A stretch of 64,000 nucleotides of DNA, taken from positions 6,069,501 through 6,133,500 of the forward strand of contig NZ_CP013949.1 in NCBI RefSeq assembly GCF_000296215.2, given 5' to 3'. Shown here in pieces: positions 35,309 to 43,090 of this stretch; position 1 is the first letter of the stretch, and every line of letters begins with the position of its first letter. The DNA is from Bradyrhizobium sp. CCGE-LA001. Its GTDB lineage: Bacteria > Pseudomonadota > Alphaproteobacteria > Rhizobiales > Xanthobacteraceae. The notes beneath the pieces were generated by a model that worked only from the letters and a program-made list of their open reading frames with translations, was not told the origin of the DNA and searched no databases. Position numbers and translations under genes: made by a program.

Positions 35309-35782
35309 TCACGCCAGCACATCCGCCACGACTGCCTTCAGGACACCGCGCACATCGGCCGGCTTCAGCCGCACCTGCAAGCCGCGCTGGCCACCATTGA
35401 GATAGACGAGTTCATGCGCAAGCGCGCTCTGCTCGATAACCGTGCCGACCTGCTTGCGCTGGCCGAACGGGCTGATGCCGCCGACCTTGTAGCCGGTGAC
35501 GCGCTCGGCCTCCGGCGGCTTCATCATCTGCGCCGACTTGCCGCCAGCGGCTGCGGCGAGCTTCTTCATCGAGACTTCCTGGTCGGAGGGGACGACCACA
35601 CAGACCGGCTTGCCGTCGACCTTCGCCATCAGCGTCTTCAGGACGCGCGCGGGGTCCTCGCCGAGCGCCGATGCCGCCTGGAGCCCGATGCTTTCGGCAT
35701 CAGGATCGTAGTCGTAGCTGTGGACGGTGAAGGCGACACCGGCGGCGGTGAGCGCTCGCGTGGCGGGGGTGACCTTGGACAT
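35309..35782 (-). CDS. ybaK: YbaK/EbsC-type Cys-tRNA(Pro) deacylase (157 aa)
   Basis: Trans-editing enzyme that clears Cys mischarged on tRNA-Pro. Seen: TPATRALTAAGVAFTVHSYDYDPD at the N-terminus, RVLKTLMAKVDGKPVCVVVPSDQEVSMKKLAAAAGGKSAQMMKPPEAERVTGYKVGGISPFG, which carries the family's Lys and the GGISPFG loop, and VYLNGGQRGLQVRLKPADV. Length and order match YbaK. It lies 18 bases before the HupE-like gene on the same strand. Confidence 0.93.
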   Translation of the reverse strand: MSKVTPATRALTAAGVAFTVHSYDYDPDAESIGLQAASALGEDPARVLKTLMAKVDGKPVCVVVPSDQEVSMKKLAAAAGGKSAQMMKPPEAERVTGYKVGGISPFGQRKQVGTVIEQSALAHELVYLNGGQRGLQVRLKPADVRGVLKAVVADVLA

Positions 35783-35850
35783 GAGCCATGTCTACCACCG
35801 TCGCTGCGAGGAGCGAAGGGATGTGGCGACACGCCGGCACACGCAATCGC

Positions 35851-35953
35851 TGTCATCGCCCGGCTTGACCGGGCGATCCAGTACTCCGAGACAGAGGTGA
35901 ATGAACTGATGCGCCGCGGCGTACTGGATGCCCCGCCTTCGCGGGGCATGACA
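35851..35953. repeat. Palindromic intergenic repeat (REPIN-like)
   Basis: Outer arms TGTCATCGCC...GGCATGACA, inner arms ATCCAGTAC / GTACTGGAT, and a small hairpin at each end (CCCGGCTTGACCGGG and CCCCGCCTTCGCGGGG). Two inverted hairpins joined by a spacer is the REPIN layout. It fills the gap between ybaK and the formate dehydrogenase genes. Confidence 0.85.
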
Positions 35954-35993
35954 GCAGTTCGTATGGCACGGGTCGTGCCGACGATGCGGCTTT

Positions 35994-38762
35994 TTACTCC
36001 GCCGCGTCCTGCATCACCGCCCGCTCCGCGCGCGCTGCGCAGAACTTGAATTCCGGGATCTTGCCGAACGGGTCCAGCGCCGGATTGGTCAAGAGGTTCG
36101 CAGCTGCCTCGGCGTAGCAGAACGGCATGAACACCATGTTCTCGGGGACGTCGCGGTCGGAGCGGACCTTGACCTCGACGGCGCCGCGGCGGGTCTCCAG
36201 GCGGATGAAGTCGCCGGGTGTGAGCTGCTTCTTGCGCATGTCCTTGGGCGACATGAACGCGACCGCCTCGGGCTCGATCTGGTCGAGCACCTGCGCGCGG
36301 CGGGTCATCGAGCCGGTGTGCCAGTGCTCCAGCACGCGGCCGGTCGACAGCACCATCGGATATTCGTCGTCGGGAATCTCGTCCGGCGGGATCACCTTGG
36401 CCGGCACGATCTTGCCCCGGCCGCTCGCGGTCGGGAAGCCCGTGGTGAAGATGATCTCGTTGCCGGGCTTGTTCGGATCGTCGACGGGATAGGTCACCGC
36501 GCCCTCGCGCACCAGCCGCTCCCAGGTGATGTTCTTCAGCGACGGCATCAGCTCTGCCATCTCGGTGAAGACGTCACCGGGCCCGGCGTAGTTCCAGGGC
36601 AGGCCCATGCGCTTGCCGATCTCCTGGATGATCCAGAGATCCTGCCGCGCATCGCCGGGCGGCTTGATCACCTGGCGCGCGAGCTGCACGCGGCGATCGG
36701 TGTTGGTGAAGGAGCCGTCCTTCTCCGCGAAGGCCGAGGCCGGCAGGATCACGTCGGCATGGAAGGCGGTCTCGGTGACGAAGAGGTCCTGCACCACGAG
36801 GTGATCGAGCATCGCCAGCGCGTGGCGCGCATGCTGGAGATCGGGATCGGACATCGCGGGGTTCTCACCCTCGATATACATGCCCGTGATCTCGCCGGCA
36901 TGGATCGCGTTCATGATCTCGACCACGGTCAGGCCGCGGACGGGATCGAGATCCTGCTGCCAAAGCTTCTCGAAACTGCCGCGCAGGTCGTCGCGGCTGA
37001 CCGGCTGATAGTCCGGCAGGAACATCGGGATCAGGCCGGCGTCGGATGCGCCCTGCACGTTGTTCTGGCCGCGCAGCGGATGCAAGCCGGTGCCGGGGCG
37101 ACCGACCTGGCCGGTGATCAGCGCGAGCGCGATCAGGCAGCGCGCATTGTCGGTGCCGTGGACGTGCTGGCTGATGCCCATGCCCCAGAAGATGATCGAC
37201 GATTTCGCGCGTGCATAGGTCCGCGCCACCTCGCGCAGGGTCTGCGCCGGGATGCCGCAGATCGGCTCCATCTTCTCCGGCGTGAACTCCTTGATCTTCT
37301 CCTTGAGCTCGTCGAAGCCCTCGGTATAGCCCGCGATGTACTGGTCGTCGGTCAGGCCTTCGGTGATGATCGTGTTGATCATCGCGTTCAGCATGGCGAC
37401 GTCGGAGCCCGGCTTGAACTGCAGATGCTTGGTCGCGTGGCGCGACAGCGTCTGCCGGCGCGGGTCCATCACGAACAGTTTGGCGCCGTTCTGCTTGACC
37501 GCGTTCTTGATGAAGGTCGCCGCGACCGGATGGTTCACGGTCGGGTTGGCGCCGATGACGATGATGACCTCGGCGTCCATCGCGGCGGCGAACGGTGCCG
37601 ACACCGCGCCCGAGCTCAGGCCTTCGAACAGGGCCGCGACCGACGAGGCGTGGCACAGCCGCGTGCAATGGTCGACATTGTTCGAACCGAAACCGGTGCG
37701 AACCAGCTTCTGGAACAGATAGGCCTCTTCATTCGAGCCCTTGGCCGAGCCGAAGCCCGCCAGCGCCTTCACGCCCTTCTCGTCGCGGATCTTGACGAGG
37801 CCCTTGGCGGCGATGTCGAGCGCTTCGTCCCAGCTCGCCTCGCGGAAATGGGTGAAGGGATTGGCCGGATCGACCTGATCGTTGGCATCCTTCTTCGCAT
37901 TCGGCAGCCGCACCAGCGGCTTGGTCAGGCGATGCGGATGGTGGATGTAGTCGAAGCCGAAGCGGCCCTTGACGCAGAGGCGGTTGTGATTGGCGGGGCC
38001 GTCGCGGCCTTCCGCATAGATCACCTTCTCGTCCTTGACCTCGTAGGTGACCTGGCAGCCGACGCCGCAGAACGGGCAGAGCGAATCCACCTTCTTGTCG
38101 GCATAGGTGACGCGGGTCTGATTCTCGTCCAGCATCACGGCCGGCATCAGCGCGCCAGTCGGGCAGGCCTGCACGCATTCGCCGCAGGCGACACAGGTCG
38201 ACTCGCCCATGGGATCGTCGAAGTCGAACACGATCTTGGCGCCGTGATTGCGGTAGGCCATGCCGATGACGTCGTTGACCTGGACCTCGCGGCAGGCGCG
38301 CACGCACAGGCCGCACTGGATGCAGGCATCGAGATTGACGCGCATCGCCGGGTGGCTGGCGTCAGTCGCCCAGCGCTCGGCGGCGGGGAAGCGGCTGTCG
38401 GTGACGCCCGTCGTCTCGGCCCAGTGCCAGAATTTCGAATCCGGATCGTGGCTGGTCTCGCGCGCCGGCTGGTCCGCGACCAGCAGCTCCATCACCATCT
38501 TCTGCGCTGCAGTTGCGCGCGCGGACTCGGTCTTCACCTTCATGCCGACCGACGGCGTGCGCTTGCACGATGCGGCGAGCACGCGCTCGCCCTCGATCTC
38601 GACCATGCAGGCGCGGCAATTGCCGTCGGGGCGATAATCCGGCGCCGGCGAATAGCACAGATGCGGGATCTCGCGACCCTGACGCTTGGCCACCTGCCAG
38701 ATGGTCTCGCCGGGCTTGGCTTCGACCTGCTTGCCGTCGAGCTCGAACGTAATCTTGGTCAT
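35994..38762 (-). CDS. fdsA: NAD-linked formate dehydrogenase alpha subunit, Mo/W-bis-MGD (922 aa)
   Basis: Catalytic subunit that oxidises formate to CO2. Domains in order: an N-terminal 2Fe-2S ferredoxin (CYSP...GNCRACMVEIEGERVLAASC), a His/Cys-type 4Fe-4S segment, two 4Fe-4S motifs (CIQCGLCVRACREV, CVACGECVQACPTGAL), then the bis-MGD body starting with CPFCGVGCQVTYEV. The metal ligand is a Cys in NVDHCTRLCHASSV near residue 370, so no selenocysteine. The C-terminal domain has HWHTGSMTRRAQVL. It overlaps fdsB by four bases. The two-subunit layout resembles FDH1 of Methylorubrum, a tungsten enzyme; the metal used here is not visible in the sequence. Confidence 0.94.
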   Translation of the reverse strand: MTKITFELDGKQVEAKPGETIWQVAKRQGREIPHLCYSPAPDYRPDGNCRACMVEIEGERVLAASCKRTPSVGMKVKTESARATAAQKMVMELLVADQPARETSHDPDSKFWHWAETTGVTDSRFPAAERWATDASHPAMRVNLDACIQCGLCVRACREVQVNDVIGMAYRNHGAKIVFDFDDPMGESTCVACGECVQACPTGALMPAVMLDENQTRVTYADKKVDSLCPFCGVGCQVTYEVKDEKVIYAEGRDGPANHNRLCVKGRFGFDYIHHPHRLTKPLVRLPNAKKDANDQVDPANPFTHFREASWDEALDIAAKGLVKIRDEKGVKALAGFGSAKGSNEEAYLFQKLVRTGFGSNNVDHCTRLCHASSVAALFEGLSSGAVSAPFAAAMDAEVIIVIGANPTVNHPVAATFIKNAVKQNGAKLFVMDPRRQTLSRHATKHLQFKPGSDVAMLNAMINTIITEGLTDDQYIAGYTEGFDELKEKIKEFTPEKMEPICGIPAQTLREVARTYARAKSSIIFWGMGISQHVHGTDNARCLIALALITGQVGRPGTGLHPLRGQNNVQGASDAGLIPMFLPDYQPVSRDDLRGSFEKLWQQDLDPVRGLTVVEIMNAIHAGEITGMYIEGENPAMSDPDLQHARHALAMLDHLVVQDLFVTETAFHADVILPASAFAEKDGSFTNTDRRVQLARQVIKPPGDARQDLWIIQEIGKRMGLPWNYAGPGDVFTEMAELMPSLKNITWERLVREGAVTYPVDDPNKPGNEIIFTTGFPTASGRGKIVPAKVIPPDEIPDDEYPMVLSTGRVLEHWHTGSMTRRAQVLDQIEPEAVAFMSPKDMRKKQLTPGDFIRLETRRGAVEVKVRSDRDVPENMVFMPFCYAEAAANLLTNPALDPFGKIPEFKFCAARAERAVMQDAAE

Positions 38763-40462
38763 TCCGCCGCTTCCTTGAACTCGTCAGGGAAATATTTGAT
38801 CACCGATGAGAGCGGATTCGATGCCGCCTGTCCGAGCCCGCAGATCGAGGCATCGCGCATCGCCTGGCTCAATTCTTCCAGCAAGGCCCGGTTCCAGACC
38901 GGCTTCTGCATCAGCAGCGCCGCCTTCTGGGTTCCGACCCGGCACGGCGTGCACTGGCCGCAACTCTCATCCTCGAAGAACTTCATCAGGTTCAGCGCCG
39001 CCGCGCGCACGCTGTCCTTTTGCGACAGGATCACGATCGCGGCCGAGCCGATGAAGCAACCGTATTTCTCCAGCGTGCCGAAATCGAGCGGGATGTCGTC
39101 CATCGACGCCGGCAGGATGCCGCCGGAGGCGCCGCCCGGCAAATACGCGTAGAACTGATGGCCGTCGGCCATGCCGCCGCAATACTCGTCGATCAATTCG
39201 CGCACGGTGATGCCAGCGGGCGCCAGCTTCATGCCGGGATTCTTGACGCGGCCGGAGACCGAGAAGCTGCGCAGGCCATGGCGCTCATGACGGCCGTTGC
39301 CCTTCCACCAGTCGGCGCCCTTCTCGACGATATCGCGCACCCACCATAGCGTCTCGATGTTGTTGATCAGCGTCGGCAGCCCGAACAGGCCGACCTGGAA
39401 CGGGTACGGCGGCTTGTGCCGGGGCAGGCCGCGCTTGCCCTCGATGCTTTCCAGCAGCGAAGATTCCTCGCCGCAGATGTAAGCGCCGGCGCCGCGGCGC
39501 ATGTGCAGCGTCGGACCGCCCGGCGGCAGCTTTGCGATCTCGCGCTCCAGGATCTCGCGCGAGGCCGGATATTCGTCGCGCAGATAGATGTAGACGTCGG
39601 AAGCCTGCACCACATGCGCGCCGATCAGCATGCCCTCGATGAAGCGATGCGGATCGCTTTCGAGATAGACGCGGTCCTTGAATGTGCCGGGCTCGCCCTC
39701 GTCGCCGTTGATTGCCATCAGCCGCGGCCCGGGTTCGCCGAGCACCGCGCGCCATTTGCGTCCCGTCGGGAAGCCGGCGCCGCCGAGGCCGCGCAGCGAG
39801 GCGTCATCGAGCGATTTCAGAAGGTCGTCCTTGGACAGTTCGCCGGAGCGCAGGCGATTGAGCAGCTTGTAGCCGCCGCCGGCGACATAGGCCTCGTAGC
39901 TGACATAATCGGGCAGATGCGCGTGGGTGTCGCCGGCCTTCGCCGCCGCCATCACATTGGCGACCGTGGCGTGGTCGACGAAATTGTGGCCGACCTCGGC
40001 AGCCGGCGCGGTATCGCAACGGCCGACACAGGGCGCGCGCACCACCCGGATGCCCGCCCCCGACGCGCTCTGCAAATCCTGGAGCAGCTTCTCGCCGCCG
40101 AGCATCGCGCAGGTCAGCGAGTCGCAGACACGGATCGTCAGCGGCGCGATGTCGGGCTCGCCCTCCTTCACCACGTCGAAATGGGCATAGAAGGTCGCGG
40201 TCTCGAACACCTCGGCGAAGGCCAGCTTCATCTCGTCGGCGAGCGCGGCCAGATGCGCAGCCGAGATCTGGTGATATTTGTCCTGGATCAGGTGCAGATA
40301 TTCGATCAGGAGATCGCGGCGCCGCGGCCGGTCGCCGAGCAGAAGCTCGATCTCGTGCCCGGCGGTCGGATCGACCTGGCGGCCCTTAGGGGTGGCCTTG
40401 GCGCGCCGGCGCCCCTCGCCGGGATGCTCGAACGGGCGGACCTTATGCACGTCGTGGCTCAT
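38759..40462 (-). CDS. fdsB: NAD-linked formate dehydrogenase beta subunit, NuoE-NuoF fusion (567 aa)
   Basis: Diaphorase subunit that passes electrons from formate to NAD+. Residues to about 160: a NuoE/FdsG-type 2Fe-2S domain with CDSLTCAMLGGEKLL and APCVGRCDTAPAA. From about 215: a NuoF/FdsB body with GLRGLGGAGFPTGRKW and NGDEGEPGTFKDR (FMN and NADH sites), GAGAYICGEESSLLESIEGKRGLPRHKPPYPF, and the 4Fe-4S motif ESCGQCTPCRVGTQ. In Cupriavidus and Rhodobacter the two parts are separate subunits. No fdsD-like small subunit gene is seen downstream. Confidence 0.94.
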   Translation of the reverse strand: MSHDVHKVRPFEHPGEGRRRAKATPKGRQVDPTAGHEIELLLGDRPRRRDLLIEYLHLIQDKYHQISAAHLAALADEMKLAFAEVFETATFYAHFDVVKEGEPDIAPLTIRVCDSLTCAMLGGEKLLQDLQSASGAGIRVVRAPCVGRCDTAPAAEVGHNFVDHATVANVMAAAKAGDTHAHLPDYVSYEAYVAGGGYKLLNRLRSGELSKDDLLKSLDDASLRGLGGAGFPTGRKWRAVLGEPGPRLMAINGDEGEPGTFKDRVYLESDPHRFIEGMLIGAHVVQASDVYIYLRDEYPASREILEREIAKLPPGGPTLHMRRGAGAYICGEESSLLESIEGKRGLPRHKPPYPFQVGLFGLPTLINNIETLWWVRDIVEKGADWWKGNGRHERHGLRSFSVSGRVKNPGMKLAPAGITVRELIDEYCGGMADGHQFYAYLPGGASGGILPASMDDIPLDFGTLEKYGCFIGSAAIVILSQKDSVRAAALNLMKFFEDESCGQCTPCRVGTQKAALLMQKPVWNRALLEELSQAMRDASICGLGQAASNPLSSVIKYFPDEFKEAAE

Positions 40463-40504
40463 CGATTCGTCTCGATCTCGACTTTAGAACGGCTCAAGTT
40501 CTAG

Positions 40505-40529
40505 CTCTTGGCATGCCAGATGCCAAGAG
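40505..40529. promoter_or_regulatory. Palindrome upstream of the formate dehydrogenase genes
   Basis: CTCTTGGCAT (40505-40514) and ATGCCAAGAG (40520-40529) are perfect 10-bp inverted repeats with a 5-base spacer, 42 bases before the fdsB start. It could bind a regulator. Read on the minus strand it also holds TGGCAT-N5-ATGCC, with GG and GC spaced as in sigma-54 promoters but three mismatches to consensus, so that reading is weak. Confidence 0.65.
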
Positions 40530-40675
40530 GATTATCATTTTGACTGAAGCAGTTAAGCGCGGCCCGAGAATGAACCCTGGTTCGCTACGCGGACCCGGCC
40601 TTGCGTAGGTTCAACGCGCCAACCGATAGAACGAAGCCTGAATTGATCCGGAGATCAATAAAGGCATCCTATGCT

Positions 40676-40696
40676 GCGATAGCGAAATCCTATCGC
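40676..40696 (-). terminator. Hairpin downstream of the small exported protein gene
   Basis: GCGATAG (40676-40682) and CTATCGC (40690-40696) form a perfect 7-bp stem with a 7-base loop, 46 bases after the stop codon at 40743 on the minus strand. No T-run is present, so its terminator role is tentative. Confidence 0.4.
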
Positions 40697-40742
40697 ACTC
40701 CCGTTCCGAGGAAGCAGCTTCGCTATGCCCCGATGCTGAGGG

Positions 40743-41012
40743 TCAGCTCTTACCCATGCACTCCTCGATATAGAACCAGCGGTCGTCGCCCGCGAGGCCC
40801 TTGGCCTTCACGTCTTTGCGGCAGTCCTTGAGCTTCGACTTGTTGGCGCTCCACTTGGCCTTCATGTCCTTGAGCTTCTGCGCGCTCAGCTTGATCTTGC
40901 CGGGCTTGGCCTCGGTCGCGGCGGGCGGCGCCGCGGCGGTTTGTGCGGATGCGGATTGCAGGGCGCCGGCGACGAGCAGCACGGCGGCGGCACACACGAG
41001 TTTACGAACCAT
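40743..41012 (-). CDS. Small exported PsiF-like protein (89 aa)
   Basis: Seen: signal peptide MVRKLVCAAAVLLVAGALQSASAQ, a short Ala/Pro linker, and a Lys-rich domain KLSAQKLKDMKAKWSANKSKLKDCRKDVKAKGLAGDDRWFYIEECMGKS. The spacing of the two Cys and the KAKGLAGDDR segment recall the PsiF repeat (phosphate-starvation-inducible family), but this is only a resemblance. ATG 41012 is supported by the signal peptide and by GGGGG ten bases upstream. It lies downstream of the oxalate/formate carrier, past a strong hairpin. Confidence 0.72.
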   Translation of the reverse strand: MVRKLVCAAAVLLVAGALQSASAQTAAAPPAATEAKPGKIKLSAQKLKDMKAKWSANKSKLKDCRKDVKAKGLAGDDRWFYIEECMGKS

Positions 41013-41053
41013 CGAATCCCCCAGGGGTAAGCTTGAAACAAGAGAAATGAACG

Positions 41054-41078
41054 GCGGGAGCGCGTGACGCGCTCCCGC
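41054..41078 (-). terminator. Intrinsic-type terminator after the oxalate/formate carrier
   Basis: GCGGGAGCGCG (41054-41064) and CGCGCTCCCGC (41068-41078) form a perfect 11-bp GC-rich stem with a 3-base loop, 17 bases after the carrier stop. On the minus strand it is followed by T-rich CGTTCATTTCTCTTGTTTC, a broken T-run. A good candidate for ending the carrier transcript. Confidence 0.72.
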
Positions 41079-41095
41079 TCGCGATGAACGTGCGA

Positions 41096-42748
41096 TCAGA
41101 AAATCTTGACCGCGCTCTCCAGCGTCTTCCATACGCCCCAGGCCAGGGGAACGCCGACGAACGCCCAGAACAGCGCCGCCTTGGCGTCGAGCCCGCCAAA
41201 ACCGATGCCGTACGAGCCGTGCGGCCCCGCGGCGGCGGCGCTGGCGCTGGCCGCCTGCAACTTGGCGACGTCGGCGTCCTTCATGTGCCACTTCGCATCG
41301 ACCGGCTTGATCAGATAGTTGCAGATCAGGCCCGCGACCAGCATCGCGCACAGGATGTACATGGTGGTGTTGTAGAGCTGGTCACGCGGCACGCCGGCCG
41401 CGAGTTGGAACTCGCGGATGTAGTTGACCACGACGGGACCGATGATGCCCGCCGTCGACCACGCCGTCAGCAGCCGGCCGTGAATGGCGCCGACGAACTG
41501 CGTGCCGAACATGTCCGCGAGATAGGCCGGCACGGTGGCAAAGCCGCCGCCATACATCGACAGGATGATGCCGAAGCCGACCACGAACAGCAGCTTCGAG
41601 CCCATCTCCGCAAAGGTCGGCGCCAGCGCATAGAGCACGATGCCGAGGATGAAGAACGTGTAGTAGGTGTTCTTGCGTCCGATCTTGTCCGACAGCGAGG
41701 CCCAGAAGAAGCGGCCGCCGATGTTGAAGAGCGAGAGCAATCCGGCGAAGCCCGCGGCGATCGCCGCGATTTGCGCCTTCTGCCCGGCGTCCAGCGCGTT
41801 GAAACCGACGTCCGGCAGGCCGATCAGCTTGCCGCCGAAGATCTCCTGCAGCATGGGCGAGGCCATGCCGATCACGCCGATGCCGGCCGACACGTTCAGG
41901 CACAGCACCCACCAGATCAGCCAGAATTGCGGCGTCTTGTGCGCATCGTTGAGATGGACGTTGTTCTTCGAGATCATCGCATTGGCCTTGACCGGCGGGG
42001 TCCAGCCCTCGGGCTGCCAGCCGGGCGGCGGCAGGCGATAGCGGAACGCGCCGATCATCATGAACACGAAGTAGATCACGCCCATCGCGACGAAGGTCTC
42101 CCAGACGCCGACCGAGGCCGGGGTCTTGAAGTAGTTCATCAGCAGGTTCGCCAGCGGCGCGCCGATCATGGCGCCGCCGCCGAAGCCCATGATGGCCATG
42201 CCGGTCGCCATGCCGCGGCGGTCCGGAAACCATTTCACGAGCGTCGACACCGGCGAGATGTAGCCGAGGCCGAGGCCGATGCCGCCGATCACGCCCGAGC
42301 CCAGCCACAACAGCCAGAGCTGATGGGTGTAGATCCCGATCGCACCGAGGAAGAGGCCGCCGCACCAGCACAGCGCCGAGACGAAGCCGGCCTTGCGCGG
42401 GCCGACGCGCTCGAGCCAGCCGCCCCAGACCGCCGCCGCGATACCGAGCAGCACGAAGAACAGGGTGTACATCCACCCCATGCTGGCGACCTTCCAGTCG
42501 CAAGTGGTCGTGAACAGCTCCTGCCACAGCGACATGTCCGGACAGGCCTTCGGCGCGCTCAGCCCGATCGCGCGCGACAGCGGCAGCCAGAACACCGAGA
42601 AGCCGTAGGCCATGCCGATGCACAGATGGATGCACAGCGCCGCCGGCGGCACCAGCCAGCGATTGAAGCCGGCCGTCGCGATCGTGCGTTCACGATCGAG
42701 AAAACCGGGAGCACCAGCCGGTGCAAGAACGGTATCGGCAGTCGTCAT
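41096..42748 (-). CDS. OFA-family MFS carrier, oxalate/formate antiporter type (550 aa)
   Basis: Twelve-helix MFS protein. Seen: LCIGMAYGFSVFWLPL in helix 1, GWMYTLFFVLLGIAAAVWGGWLERVGPRKAGFV, GLGYISPVSTLVKWFPDRRGMATGMAIMGFGGGAMIGAPLAN, which is the OFA-family hallmark, and a central loop plus a C-terminal half with IGRKNTYYTFFILG. The C-terminal extension has Ala-rich helices and one more hydrophobic segment. ATG 42748 (MTTADTVLAP) is placed 5 bases after GGGAGGTG; an ATG at 42754 touches the same site. The sigma-54 promoter lies about 240 bases upstream. The substrate (oxalate, formate or another small acid) is inferred from family and from formate dehydrogenase nearby. Confidence 0.9.
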   Translation of the reverse strand: MTTADTVLAPAGAPGFLDRERTIATAGFNRWLVPPAALCIHLCIGMAYGFSVFWLPLSRAIGLSAPKACPDMSLWQELFTTTCDWKVASMGWMYTLFFVLLGIAAAVWGGWLERVGPRKAGFVSALCWCGGLFLGAIGIYTHQLWLLWLGSGVIGGIGLGLGYISPVSTLVKWFPDRRGMATGMAIMGFGGGAMIGAPLANLLMNYFKTPASVGVWETFVAMGVIYFVFMMIGAFRYRLPPPGWQPEGWTPPVKANAMISKNNVHLNDAHKTPQFWLIWWVLCLNVSAGIGVIGMASPMLQEIFGGKLIGLPDVGFNALDAGQKAQIAAIAAGFAGLLSLFNIGGRFFWASLSDKIGRKNTYYTFFILGIVLYALAPTFAEMGSKLLFVVGFGIILSMYGGGFATVPAYLADMFGTQFVGAIHGRLLTAWSTAGIIGPVVVNYIREFQLAAGVPRDQLYNTTMYILCAMLVAGLICNYLIKPVDAKWHMKDADVAKLQAASASAAAAGPHGSYGIGFGGLDAKAALFWAFVGVPLAWGVWKTLESAVKIF

Positions 42749-42985
42749 AAGCATCACCTCCCAAGCGCGGCCTTGCCGGCACATCGGTTTGAGACCTGCC
42801 CCGCGCATGCCTGGCGGCCGCGCATGACAGGTCGGACTTCATGTCGAAGTGGAATGGTCTGGTGCGCATCGCCTCATGTGCGCCGAACAGGCAGCTGATC
42901 GCGAGTGACGTCCCTTCGCCTCGCAAGCAGCGTCGCCCTGACGGCTTCGCGCCCTCGTTCCCCTCAACACCCTGTCTTGAGAAGA

Positions 42986-43000
42986 GCAACGCGCGTGCCA
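42986..43000 (-). promoter_or_regulatory. Sigma-54 (-24/-12) promoter of the OFA carrier
   Basis: Read on the minus strand: TGGCACGCGCGTTGC, i.e. TGGCAC-N5-TTGC, a full match to the consensus, including the G after TGGCAC and a T after TTGC. The transcription start is expected near 42974, giving a leader of about 225 bases before ATG 42748. Two activator-type palindromes lie upstream at the usual distance. Confidence 0.88.
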
Positions 43001-43036
43001 GACATCGCATCGTGACGATTCAATGACTTCCCGCGA

Positions 43037-43050
43037 TGCAATATATTGCA
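43037..43050. promoter_or_regulatory. Perfect AT-rich palindrome between activator sites and promoter
   Basis: TGCAATATATTGCA is a perfect 14-bp palindrome about 45 bases upstream of the -24 element. A weak IHF-like match (ATTCAATGACTTC, 43018-43030) lies between it and the promoter. It may be a bend site or an additional regulator site. Confidence 0.55.
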
Positions 43051-43052
43051 GA

Positions 43053-43088
43053 GGACAGAATGTCCTGAACCCCTCGGACAAAATGTCC
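43053..43088 (-). promoter_or_regulatory. Tandem upstream activator sites for the NtrC-type regulator
   Basis: Two copies of GGACA-N3-TGTCC, at 43053-43065 (centre GAA) and 43076-43088 (centre AAA), 23 bp apart centre to centre. They lie about 85 and 108 bases upstream of the predicted start of transcription, the normal place for enhancer-binding proteins, and just after the stop codon of the sensor kinase gene. Confidence 0.85.
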
Positions 43089-43090
43089 AA

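Noticed and set aside
34631..36049. 472-codon plus-strand open frame across hupE-like and ybaK
   Set aside because: Crosses two well-supported minus-strand genes and a palindromic repeat; no motif of its own.
40505..40529. Sigma-54 promoter for the formate dehydrogenase genes
   Set aside because: GG and GC spacing fits, but three consensus positions are wrong and the match is a by-product of a longer perfect palindrome.
41084..42898. 604-codon plus-strand open frame opposite the OFA carrier
   Set aside because: Antisense shadow; the translation is highly charged and repetitive, while the minus strand encodes a 12-helix carrier.
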